DNA from: Bacteroidota bacterium
GTDB lineage: Bacteria > Bacteroidota > Bacteroidia > AKYH767-A > OLB10
NCBI GenBank assembly: GCA_016717325.1
Contig: JADKFV010000038.1
Span: 1-40,188 of the forward strand
Reading direction: 5' to 3'
DNA length: 40,188 bases
This document shows positions 1-9,022 of the stretch, in pieces. The translations under genes were made by a program, and so were the position numbers. Position 1 is the first letter of the stretch. Every line of letters begins with the position of its first letter. Below the pieces are notes generated by a model. That model searched no databases. It saw only the letters and a program-made list of their open reading frames with translations, and had not been told where the DNA came from.

Positions 1-590
1 TTTATAGTATACGCTCTTCAATGTCAAATACACAAAATGAAAGATTAGGCGAAGCCGATAGTATAAACCAAATAGTGCAGCCAACCGAAGTGCCCGAATA
101 CAACCAAACTATAATGCAAGACATAATGTTGCAAGCACCAATCATTGGAATGGATTCCGTTGCAAGCCGATACCAGGATGCATGGGCCATAGCGCAACAA
201 TGCCCATACAGTGGTGGTGCAGCCGTTTATCAAGCACGTAATTTTATTGCTTATTTCAACGATAGTGTTGCTTACGATGACGTTGCTTCATGCCTGCAAC
301 AAGGTATATACCGTAAGGGCGAAGTGGCAAAAAATTACGAAGCCGTTGAATTTGAATTGATGCCTAACCCTGCAACTAATAGTGTGGATGTAATAATACT
401 ATCGAAGATAAATACATTAAAGAAAATCACTTTGCGCACTATGCTTGGCCAAACCATAAACCAATGGAAAGTAGAGGATGCAAAACGGTACACAATTTAT
501 ATACATAATTATTTGCCGGGTATATATATTGTTGAAGTAGCAGACAATGCAGGCAACTACGAAAAGCGAAAACTCATCATTCAAAAATAA
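1..590 (+). CDS. C-terminal end of a secreted beta-helix protein with T9SS sorting domain (5' partial)
   Basis: The reading frame is open from the left edge (first whole codon at 3), so this is the end of a gene starting outside the window. The visible 195 residues match the end of the gene at 2110-4847 almost residue for residue. They comprise a helical stalk with a CPYSGGAAVYQAR segment and a type A T9SS sorting domain that begins at the MPNPATNS motif and ends EKRKLIIQK. By analogy, the missing N-terminal part should be a signal peptide and a beta-helix. Function is unknown; the sorting domain implies export through T9SS and anchoring on, or release from, the cell surface. The next gene starts 6 bp after the stop, so the two are probably co-transcribed. 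This copy keeps the TGGTGGTGC run at about 210-218 that has lost 2 bp in the second copy. Confidence 0.85.
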   Translation, partial: YSIRSSMSNTQNERLGEADSINQIVQPTEVPEYNQTIMQDIMLQAPIIGMDSVASRYQDAWAIAQQCPYSGGAAVYQARNFIAYFNDSVAYDDVASCLQQGIYRKGEVAKNYEAVEFELMPNPATNSVDVIILSKINTLKKITLRTMLGQTINQWKVEDAKRYTIYIHNYLPGIYIVEVADNAGNYEKRKLIIQK

Positions 591-596
591 AAAATC

Positions 597-2117
597 ATGA
601 AACGAATTATTTTTATTTTGTGGTTGGGATTTATTTCGAACGCAAATTCGCAAGGGCTAAATCATAATTGGTTGCTCGGTTATCTGGTCAACCCATATTT
701 GCCATACAGTCCTTCGGCCGATGCTACCTTACAGTTCACCAAAATAAATTATTCTATTTATGGGGTGTCGAGATTGATGAAATTTAGCGCAACACAAGCA
801 AACATTTCCGATTCACTTGGCAATATTTTGTTTTATAGCAATGGTGGTTGGATTGCCGATGCAACAGGCGATACCATGGTTAATGGCAGTGGCCTCAGTC
901 CGAGTGTTTTTAGTGCTAATAACAATGATCTTGGCTTTCTACCTCCTAGCATGCAAATTGCGTTGCCTTTTCCCGATTCAAATAATGTGTATATATTATT
1001 TCATCAAACAAGTGAGCCTTTGGAATCAAACTCGAATGAATTATATTATTCCATTATTGATATGAAACAAAATAATGGTAAAGGTGTTGTTACGCAAAAA
1101 AACTTGATTGCATTTCAAGACACTATTTTGTTTGGAATACACGCATGCAAGCATGCCAATGGTCGTGACTGGTGGATAGTTACACTTCGCGATAGCAGCG
1201 ATATTGCAATTAAAATTTTACTCACTCCCACTGGTATTTCACAAGTAGATACTCAACATTTGAATGTACCAATACATCATAACAATTATTTTCAACCAAT
1301 GTGCTTTTCACCAGATGGCCATAGGTTTGCATACATAGTTAACACGTCAACCGGCAATATGCAAGCGCCTTGGAAAAGGAATCTACGCCTTTTTGACTTT
1401 GATAGATGTACTGGCAAATTTAGCAACGGGCTGAATTTTGATTTAAATGATTCCTTTCCTGGTATAGGAATTAGCTTTTCGCCTAATTCGCAATTCTTAT
1501 ATGCAAGCCAATTTTTGCAAGTATCTCAATTTGATTCAAAAGCATCAAATATTTTTGGCTCTAGGCAATTTGTAGCTCTTTATGATTCATTTTATGATGT
1601 TGGCGTTACTGACTTCGCTCATTTATACTTGGCGGCAAACGGAAAAATATATATTTCAAGCAGTGGCACTACCATATCTCTACATGAAATGAATTTAGCA
1701 GATAGTGCAGGCATTAAATGTGATTTGGTTCAACATGCTTTTCAAACCCCTTGCTTTGTTTTCCATTCACACGTCAACCACCCTAACTACTATCTCGGCT
1801 GCGATTCAACTTTAGGTTGTCCTTGCCTCTCTGCAACAAGCCTGACAGAAAACGGCCAACATGATTTTCGATTTCGGGTTTATCCAAATCCTGTTGTAAA
1901 TAATTTTGTTAACATAGGGTATATACTACCTCAAAATAAAAGTGGTATTTTAAAATTGTATGATGTAAACGGCAAACAACTTTACACGCAAGGCTTGCCG
2001 CCTTGGAGCAATGAGCAAAGTATTAAGTTGCCAAAACTTGCAAATGGTATTTATAATTTAAGAATAGAAAGTGGTGGGTATTTTATGTGTAGGAATGTTG
2101 TAGTGATGTATGAGTAA
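597..2117 (+). CDS. T9SS-sorted secreted propeller-like protein (module 1 partner)
   Basis: 506 residues. The N-terminus is a signal peptide (MKRIIFILWLGFISNANSQ). The body has several blades of the kind FSPDGHRFAY and FSPNSQFLYA, which suggests a WD40/YVTN-like beta-propeller. The CKHANGRDWWIV motif near residue 185 and FDFDRCTG near 270 are shared with the two paralogues in this window. From about residue 430 a type A sorting domain follows (YPNPVVNNF to the C-terminus). It sits 6 bp after a beta-helix protein gene, and its stop codon overlaps the start of the next beta-helix gene in ATGAGTAA, so translation may be coupled. The frame is intact. Ligand and role are unknown; a surface-exposed or released binding protein is an inference. 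Confidence 0.85.
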   Translation: MKRIIFILWLGFISNANSQGLNHNWLLGYLVNPYLPYSPSADATLQFTKINYSIYGVSRLMKFSATQANISDSLGNILFYSNGGWIADATGDTMVNGSGLSPSVFSANNNDLGFLPPSMQIALPFPDSNNVYILFHQTSEPLESNSNELYYSIIDMKQNNGKGVVTQKNLIAFQDTILFGIHACKHANGRDWWIVTLRDSSDIAIKILLTPTGISQVDTQHLNVPIHHNNYFQPMCFSPDGHRFAYIVNTSTGNMQAPWKRNLRLFDFDRCTGKFSNGLNFDLNDSFPGIGISFSPNSQFLYASQFLQVSQFDSKASNIFGSRQFVALYDSFYDVGVTDFAHLYLAANGKIYISSSGTTISLHEMNLADSAGIKCDLVQHAFQTPCFVFHSHVNHPNYYLGCDSTLGCPCLSATSLTENGQHDFRFRVYPNPVVNNFVNIGYILPQNKSGILKLYDVNGKQLYTQGLPPWSNEQSIKLPKLANGIYNLRIESGGYFMCRNVVVMYE

Positions 2118-4847
2118 ATTATTTTCTATATTAATATTTTTACTAACGTATACAACCACCGTTACCGCCAATGCCTGTGTAGAAGTGTACCCTGCATGTT
2201 ACAACAGTGCCACTATGGTGAAGTATGACAACAACACGTCAGTTTCAAGTATAAACCTCGGTACACAAGTAACCGGAGCTAACATATTTATTAATGGCAA
2301 CTTTATTATTGACCAGGATTTTGAATTTTTAAATTGCCAAATACATGTTACCACAGGTGGCAGTATTACAGTTTTAAAAGATAAAGTGTTGAAGCTTACA
2401 AACACCACAATAGTTGGTTGCGATTTTATGTGGCAAGGTGTATTGCTTGAAGAAACATCAAAACTTTTTATGACAGCAAATTGCAAAATTGGCGATGCAG
2501 CTAATGGTGTATGGGCAACAAAAAACAACTACCTCGAAATATCGAATAGCATTATTGCCAACTGTATAACAGGTGTGCGCATTCAAGACCCGAATCCCAT
2601 TTATCCATTAAATTATACTACCACAAGTGGCTTTGTGGTAGGCACACAAATATTTATGATGGGCAACATGCTGCCTCCATACAACGGCCAACCACTGCAT
2701 GGTTACAAACCTTATGCATCCGTATATATTGACAATAATATTTTGTTTCGTGTTGGCGATAACGCTGCATTAACAAACGTATTTCAACATGGTACTTTTG
2801 GCGTGTATGCCACCAACAGCATTGTAAAAATTACCAATACCGAATTTGCTTTTATACAGCCCTCGTCCTATTACAATGGTAAATACGCTGCGGCTGTAAC
2901 AGGCTATGGCACTGCCAATGGTAATTTGTGCAGTATAACTGTTAGCCCGCTTGCAAATAAGTTATTGCCAAACATACACGAGTGTACCATTGGTATATGG
3001 GCAAACAATGCCAACGTATATGCCATAGAAAATTTTATAAAAAAATGCAGACAACGGCATCAACGTAACAAACAACAACATCCTAAAAACCGCAAACATT
3101 TTTAGCAATAAAATAGAAGCCCGCAAATTTGGTTTGTGGTTTGCTTATAATGCCGGAGCAAAAAGCAATCAGGCTGAGGGGAATATTATTACTGTTAGTA
3201 ATAATGTAAATGGTGTAGGAATTAGTATGATGGAAGGCTTCAAAAATATTAGTGGTAGCTATAATATCGCTGGCAATACTTTAAATTTACAAAATGCCAT
3301 AGGTGGCATTGTGGGTAGTTTAGTTTTTAAGCCTATAATAAATTATAATATAATAAATCAAACCAACACATTAGCCATTCCAACAAATTCAACGGCAATT
3401 GTGATAGATGGTTGCGATAATGCAATGGTAAATTGCAACAGTATTTTTAGCAATTATCCATCGAATGCAATGCATGTTTCGCGCGGTATGGAAGTATCTA
3501 CCAGTGTCAATTTTAATGTAAGCTGCAATAACATAGTAAATGAAAATTGTGCCATTTATTTTGGCAACAATTGTGGTGCAACAAACACTTTTAAAGCCAA
3601 TACTTTTGATGGTTGCGATATGGGCCTGTATTTAAACACAACAGCAATAATTGGCCAGCAATTACAAAAAGGAAATAAATGGCTCAATGTTCTAGGCCAA
3701 TATAATGCCGAAAACCAAGGTTCGCCAATTTTTTCTCCTATTATTGTACATGGCAACCTAAATACCATTTGGCATCCTTTAAACTATTCGAGCGGTAACT
3801 GGTTTCTAATTGTTGCAGGCACACCGGGGAATTGCAACAGCGATTGTATAGCACAATTTACAAATAGTGACGACACATTATTGCTAAGGCGAATTGCAAA
3901 CGATAGCGCTTTGACCAATGCATTTGTACAAGAAAATAAAAGTATGGGCGGCCAGTTTTTGTTCGATTTGTTGGACACTAATATTCAACTGCGCATGTCC
4001 GATTCTTTATTGTACTCTTTTTGGTTGCAACATAAATACAATACTTATGGTATATTGAATGAAGAGGGCGATAAAGTGAATGAAGCATTTAACGGCAATA
4101 GCTATCTTATGGGAATGATGGATACTACCATGCAGTTAATCCAATTCAAATTAGATAGTTTAATTTTGCTTGATAATTTGCAAGCTGTCAATGTAAATAC
4201 CAATTATTCGCAATTAATGGCTGAAGTGAAGGAGCGATACATACAATTACAAGCTACGCTTTATAGCATACGATCTTCCATGTCAAATTCACAAAACGAA
4301 AGATTTAGCGAAGCCGATAGTATAAACCAAATGGTGCAGCCAACCGAAGTACCCGAATACAACCAAACAATAATGCAAGACATAATGTTGCAAGCATCAA
4401 TTGTTGGAATGGATTCCGTTGCAAGCCGATACCAGGATGCATGGGCCATAGCGCAACAATGCCCATACAGGTGGTGCAGCCGTTTATCAAGCACGTAATT
4501 TTATTGCGTATTTTAACGATAGTGTTGTGTACAATGATGTTGCTTCATGCCTGCAACAAGGTATTTACCGTAAAGGCGAAGTAGCAAAAAATTACGAAGC
4601 CATCGAATTTGAATTGATGCCAAACCCGGCAACTAATAGTGTGGATGTAATAATACTATCGCCTGTGAGTACCCTAAAGAAAATTACATTACGCACCATG
4701 CTTGGCCAAACAATAAACCAATGGAAAATGGATGATGCAAAGCGGTATACAATTTATATAAATAATTATTTACCGGGTATTTATATTGTTGAAATAACCG
4801 ACAATGCAGGCAAAAACGAAAAGCGAAAACTTATCATTCAAAAATAA
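2110..4847 (+). CDS. Secreted right-handed beta-helix protein with T9SS sorting domain (two frameshifts)
   Basis: About 912 residues if two frame breaks are repaired. The signal peptide MSKLFSILIFLLTYTTTVTA is followed by an N-terminal cap and many Asn-rich beta-helix rungs (NSIIANCITGVRI-like; parallel beta-helix) up to about residue 560. A helical stalk then carries the CPYSGGAAVYQAR segment, and a sorting domain starts at MPNPATNS. Break 1: the A7 run at 3039-3045 has one base too many (frame 1 to frame 2). Break 2: at 4469-4476 the sequence lacks 2 bp relative to the matching TGGTGGTGC at about 210-218 (frame 2 to frame 0). The start overlaps the previous stop in ATGAGTAA. Similarity of the last ~195 residues to the partial gene at 1-590 is near identity. 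Function is unknown; beta-helices of this kind often bind or cleave polysaccharides, but no catalytic motif is visible. Confidence 0.8.
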
Positions 4848-4853
4848 GAAATA

Positions 4854-6372
4854 ATGAAACCTATTATTTTTATTTTTTGTTTGGCATTTGTGTCAAACAT
4901 GAATTCGCAAGGGCTAAATCATAACTGGTTGCTTGGCTACCTTGACTCACCCTATTTGCCATACAGTCCTTCGGCCGATGCCACAATGCAGTTCACAAAA
5001 ACCAACTATTCTATTTTTTGGAACATCACGGTTAATGAAATTGACAGGAACCCAATCAAACATTTCCGATTCGCTTGGCAATATTTTATTTTATAGCAAT
5101 GGGGGTTGGATAGCCGATGCAACAGGCGATACAATGATAAATGGGAGTGGCCTTAGCCCGAGTGTATTTAGTACTGTTTATAATGAATATGGATTCCCTG
5201 CCCCAAACATGCAAATTGCATTGCCATTTCCTGATTCAACAAATCAATATATTTTAATTCATCAAACAATTCAAGATGTAGATTTAAATTCCATAGAATT
5301 AAACTATTCTATTATTGACATGATACAAAACAATGATAAAGGTGTAGTAGTAACCAAAAATGCAATTGCTTTAAACGATACTATTCTAACGGGTTTGACT
5401 GCATGTAAACATGCAAATGGCAGAGACTGGTGGATAGTGGCCTTAAAATACGATAGCGATATTATAATTACTCTTTTGCTTACTCCTGCAGGTTTCACAC
5501 AAATAAGTTATCAATCAACCGGTTTGCCTAAGCACAATAATTACATTAATACACCTATATTTTCGCAAGATGGCAAGCGTATGGTATTTAGTCAATACAT
5601 ACCAACCGGCAATACTACAGCACCTTATCAAAATGAGATACGGCTTTTTGATTTTGACCGTTGTACGGGTTTGTTAAGCAATGGCAAGTATCACATTTTG
5701 AATGATTATATTTTCGGAGGTGGAATAGCATTTTCACCCAATTCGAATTTGCTTTATGCAAGTACAGCAATAAATATTTATCAGTATGATTTAAATGCTG
5801 CAAATATTTGGCAATCAGAAATATTGGTGGCGCAATTTGATACTTTTAGTGTAGGAGGGTTTACAGATTTTTGTTGGTCATATCTTGCTGCGGATGGAAG
5901 CATATATATTTCTCCTTGCAATACAGCCATTTTTTTTACACGCATAGTAAACCCTGATACACTAGGAGTGAATTGTAATGTAAATTTGCACTCGGTACCT
6001 TTGCCTTGCTTTCAATTTAATGCACACGTAAACCACCCAAATTATTATTTAGGGTGCGATACTTCTTTGGGTTGTCCTTGCCTCTCTGCAAACAGCATTT
6101 TAGAAAACGGCCAACACGATTTTCGTTTTCGGGTTTATCCAAATCCTGTTGTAAATAATTTTGTTAACATAGGGTATATACTCCCGCAAAATAAAAGTGG
6201 TATTTTAAAATTGTATGATGTAAACGGCAAACAACTTTACACACAAGGCTTGCCGCCTTGGAGCAATGAGCAAAGTATAAAGTTGCCTCAACTTGCAAAT
6301 GGTATTTATAATTTAAGAATAGAAAGTGGTGGGTATTTTATGAGTAAAAATTTGGTGGTGATGAATGAGTAA
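4854..6372 (+). CDS. T9SS-sorted secreted propeller-like protein (module 2 partner, one frameshift)
   Basis: About 505 residues after repair, the paralogue of the gene at 597. Signal peptide MKPIIFIFCLAFVSNMNSQ. The frame breaks in the T6 run at 5014-5019: dropping one T joins SIF to GTSRLMK, exactly where the paralogue reads SIYGVSRLMK. The CKHANGRDWWIV and FDFDRCTG motifs and the final sorting domain (YPNPVVNNF) are all present. The first ~50 residues and last ~90 residues are nearly identical to the paralogue at DNA level, while the middle is clearly diverged. It starts 6 bp after the beta-helix gene, as in module 1. The stop overlaps an ATGAGTAA, again as in module 1, but no beta-helix gene follows. 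Confidence 0.8.
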
Positions 6373-6421
6373 GCAAAAAATCGATGGTGTTAAGGTAAAA
6401 TCACAAAAAATAAAAAATTAA
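6365..6421 (+). pseudogene. Remnant start of a further beta-helix gene at the end of the tandem array
   Basis: An 18-codon frame opens with ATGAGTAAG and overlaps the stop of the preceding propeller gene by 8 bp. This is the same arrangement as the real start ATGAGTAAA at 2110. After the third codon the sequence no longer resembles the signal peptide of the beta-helix gene and a stop follows. I interpret it as the scar where the tandem array ends, not as a functional peptide gene. Confidence 0.4.
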
Positions 6422-7287
6422 AACATATGCTTCTCCGCATGGTAACTCGACCTTACAAGCGGTCCGCTTTCAACATATTTGAAACCCATTTGCAAACCAA
6501 GTTCTTTGTATTGTGCAAATTTATCGGGATGGATAAATTCGGCAACAGCAAGGTGCTTTGGTGTAGGTTGTAAATATTGGCCGAGGGTGAGTATATGGAC
6601 ACCGTTAGTTACAAGGTCGTTCATGGTTTCTAAAATTTCTTCGTGTGTTTCGCCAAGGCCAAGCATCACTCCCGATTTTGTGCGCACACCCGCTTCGGAT
6701 ATTCTTCTTAGTGCTTCGAGACTGCGGTCGTATTTTGCTTGCACGCGCACTTGCTTCGTTAGCCTGCGTACAGTTTCTAAATTATGAGAAATAATCTCGG
6801 GGCGTTCGTCTATAACACGTTGCAAATTCTCCCATATGCCTGCAAAATCGGGAATCAAAGTTTCCATAGTTGTACCGGGAGAAGCATCGCGCACCGCACG
6901 AATAGTTTCAACCCACACAATAGAACCACCATCTTTCAAATCATCGCGATCTACACTAGTAATAACGCAGTGTTTTACTTTCATCAGTTTTACCGATTGC
7001 GCCACACGTTGTGGTTCTTTCAAGTCTACTGCACTTGGTCGGCCGGTGGCTACAGCACAAAATCCGCACGAGCGTGTACACACATTACCAAGAATCATAA
7101 ATGTTGCTGTACCTGCGCCCCAGCACTCGCCCATGTTTGGGCAATTTCCACTTTCGCATATGGTGTGCAATTTATTTTCATCCACCAGGGTGCGCACTTT
7201 GCGGTACTCTTCACCTATAGGCAATTTTACACGCAGCCACTCTGGCTTTTTATTTTTTCTTTGTTCGTTTATTGTAGTTGTATCCAT
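6418..7287 (-). CDS. lipA: Lipoyl synthase (radical SAM)
   Basis: 289 residues, the normal family length. LipA inserts two sulfur atoms into protein-bound octanoyl groups to make the lipoyl cofactor of 2-oxoacid dehydrogenases and the glycine cleavage system; it acts in the cytoplasm. Cys44, Cys49 and Cys55 (CESGNCPNMGEC) form the auxiliary iron-sulfur site. Cys70, Cys74 and Cys77 (CTRSCGFC) form the radical-SAM cluster. The RSSYHAE motif near the C-terminus supplies the conserved serine ligand. The gene lies 10 bp downstream of the envelope-protein gene at 7298-8065 on the same strand, so the two are probably transcribed together. The frame is intact and the start is ATG. Confidence 0.97.
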   Translation of the reverse strand: MDTTTINEQRKNKKPEWLRVKLPIGEEYRKVRTLVDENKLHTICESGNCPNMGECWGAGTATFMILGNVCTRSCGFCAVATGRPSAVDLKEPQRVAQSVKLMKVKHCVITSVDRDDLKDGGSIVWVETIRAVRDASPGTTMETLIPDFAGIWENLQRVIDERPEIISHNLETVRRLTKQVRVQAKYDRSLEALRRISEAGVRTKSGVMLGLGETHEEILETMNDLVTNGVHILTLGQYLQPTPKHLAVAEFIHPDKFAQYKELGLQMGFKYVESGPLVRSSYHAEKHMF

Positions 7288-7297
7288 ACATTAGTTG

Positions 7298-8065
7298 CTA
7301 CCACTTTTTACCATAAATAATACTCACATAAAATCCTACATACACTTGTTGTGCTTTGTTAAATGCCATCAGTTGCACAGGTCTGTAATAAAAATCCATC
7401 ATCGCTCCCACTTCGAGTGCTTTAATATCATCATCATATACTCCCCATTCGAAACTCGAACCGGCTTTAGCATATAAACCGGGCACAATCTTCGATTTGC
7501 CAAAACCCTCGAAAAAAGACGCACGTCCTACTATTGCATCCACATCATGCTTTGCAGGATTGTATCGTTCAATAATGATGTCGTAAATATCATCGGGGGT
7601 TTTATCATTCAACACTACAAGGTAAACAGGTTTTACCAAGCCAAGTGTAAGTCCTCCACTATAGTTGAGCCGCACCTCTACTCCACCGCGCTCGCCTTTG
7701 CTGTATATAACACGCTGCTCGCCCACTCCCGAATGCCACGAAAGCAGGTAATTCAATTTGCCAAAAATAAACGGCTTGGCATTTTCGTAATAATTATTGT
7801 TGAGCTTTACTTCTTTGGGATGCTTTGTTTTTGTGATTTCAAATTCCAGAATCCATTTGCGGTATCCGGTTTTGTGAAAACCTTTGCGGTACAACAAACC
7901 AAAACCTTCGGTGTTGATGGTGAAACCATAAGCCTGTTCCTTGCGCAATAAAGGGGGCTTGTTTTCGTAATAATTTAAATCGACAATAGTGGTGTCTTGG
8001 GCGTTGACTATTTGTGACAACGTCAACATTGAAAACAATAAAAGAGAAACTATTTTTCGAATCAT
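7298..8065 (-). CDS. Predicted outer-membrane or periplasmic protein of unknown function
   Basis: 255 residues from the ATG at 8065. An upstream in-frame start at 8095 would add ten residues before the signal sequence, so the inner ATG is preferred. The signal peptide is MIRKIVSLLLFSMLTLSQIVNA, with cleavage before QDTT. The rest alternates short aromatic-rich strands (LNYLLSWHSGVG, VGFYVSIIYG), which fits a small beta-barrel or beta-sandwich outer-membrane protein common in Bacteroidota. I recognise no enzyme motif. It is 10 bp upstream of lipA on the same strand. It is transcribed divergently from the OsmC gene across a 111-bp AT-rich gap that should hold both promoters. Confidence 0.7.
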   Translation of the reverse strand: MIRKIVSLLLFSMLTLSQIVNAQDTTIVDLNYYENKPPLLRKEQAYGFTINTEGFGLLYRKGFHKTGYRKWILEFEITKTKHPKEVKLNNNYYENAKPFIFGKLNYLLSWHSGVGEQRVIYSKGERGGVEVRLNYSGGLTLGLVKPVYLVVLNDKTPDDIYDIIIERYNPAKHDVDAIVGRASFFEGFGKSKIVPGLYAKAGSSFEWGVYDDDIKALEVGAMMDFYYRPVQLMAFNKAQQVYVGFYVSIIYGKKW

Positions 8066-8176
8066 TAATTTATTTGTTCGATTAACATGTGCCAAAATTA
8101 AAACTAAATCCGTTCAATAGGTAACAAAACGGTATATTTACAAAAATATTACGAAAATAAAAGATTAACAATAAGG

Positions 8177-8581
8177 ATGATAACGGTAAAAACCACGTAT
8201 GTAGGGCATTTGCGCACAGAAGCGACACATTTGAAATCGGGAAAAATAATTTACACCGATGCTCCTGCCGACAATCACGGCAAAGGCGAAACATTTTCAC
8301 CAACAGATTTGCTTGCAACGGCACTCGGAAGTTGCATGATAACAATTGCCGGCATAGCAGCCCGCTCTCATGGATTTGATATTGACGATACACAACTGGA
8401 AATTACAAAAATAATGGCCAGCGACCCTCGCAGAGTAAGCGAAGTAATCATAGAAATTTACTTGCCATTTAAAGAGTACTCATCTAAACAAAGAGCCATT
8501 ATAGAAAAAGCCTGCCTTACTTGCCCGGTAGCTTTAAGCCTCCATCCCGATTTGATACAGACAGTAAAGTTTCATTATTAG
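8177..8581 (+). CDS. OsmC family peroxidase
   Basis: 134 residues, full length. OsmC/Ohr-type enzymes reduce organic hydroperoxides using a reactive cysteine pair in the cytoplasm. Cys53 in the LGSCM motif is the first conserved cysteine. Cys113 and Cys116 (CLTCPV) lie where the second is expected, with the usual FSPTDLLATALGSC helix ahead of the first. The best assignment is the general OsmC/YhfA branch rather than Ohr. The ATG at 8177 follows an AAGG stretch. The stop codon is directly followed by a repeat element at 8586. Confidence 0.93.
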   Translation: MITVKTTYVGHLRTEATHLKSGKIIYTDAPADNHGKGETFSPTDLLATALGSCMITIAGIAARSHGFDIDDTQLEITKIMASDPRRVSEVIIEIYLPFKEYSSKQRAIIEKACLTCPVALSLHPDLIQTVKFHY

Positions 8582-8585
8582 TGGG

Positions 8586-9022
8586 GAAGTTTTTAGTTTA
8601 ATCTAAATACAGTTTTTAGTTTTCAGTTAAATGCGAATGCAGTTTTTAGTTGAATAAGAATTCTGTTTTTAGTTTAATATAAATGCGGTTTTTGGTTGAG
8701 GCTGAGACCTTCTCAAGTATCAGTTTGTTGTCATAGATATTTTCAGCAAGGTCGATGAGTCAAAGGTCATGGTGCGTCAGCCTTTGTTTATGTCCCTACA
8801 AACAATTGTATACTATTTCGTTTATATTAATACGCCATTTTAAATTGCTATCTCCCAATTGACTTTACACTATTTCCAATTCCAAATTCAACATTCACAA
8901 TTCACAATTCCCAAATTCCCAACTCACAATTCACCATTCACCATAAACAATTCACAACTCACAATTCCCAAATTCACAACTCCCAAATTCACAACTCACA
9001 ATTCACAATTCACAATTCCCCC
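8586..9022 (+). repeat. Heptad-armed intergenic repeat element, copy 1
   Basis: This fills the 428-bp gap between the convergent OsmC and glycosyltransferase genes and runs into the end of the latter. The left arm (8589-8702) is built of seven-base units such as AGTTTTT, AGTTTAA and AGTTGAA. A spacer leads to a core at 8774-8861 that begins GCGTCAGCC and contains a hairpin of TTGTTT and AAACAA around TGTCCC. The right arm (8877-9019) is a run of AATTCAC-type heptamers and variants (AACTCAC, AATTCCC). The core matches the reverse complement of 13114-13208 at roughly 80-85 percent by eye. No gene is credible inside it. Confidence 0.8.

Larger units (their letters stand above)
1..6372 (+). repeat. 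Tandem duplication of a two-gene T9SS module, unit about 4.26 kb
   Basis: Positions 3-2117 correspond to 4262-6372. The offset is 4259 bp at the left end, 4257 bp at the sorting domain of the beta-helix gene and 4255 bp at the end of the propeller gene; the shrinkage reflects small indels. Each unit is one beta-helix gene plus one propeller-like gene in the same order and spacing. Identity is very high in the stalk/sorting-domain stretch and in the last ~260 bp of the propeller gene, and lower in between. The array continues beyond the left edge. Confidence 0.85.

Noticed and set aside
3036..3050. Programmed slippage at the A7 run in the beta-helix gene
   Set aside because: The paralogous and unrelated genes in the window carry many similar breaks at runs of other bases and lengths; sequencing error explains all of them together. 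No stimulatory structure was seen.
6784..7320. Plus-strand frames of 102-178 codons opposite lipA
   Set aside because: They are antisense shadows of a complete lipA with all cluster cysteines.
8877..9019. Possible CRISPR-like array
   Set aside because: Units are seven bases without spacers of constant length, and no cas gene is near.
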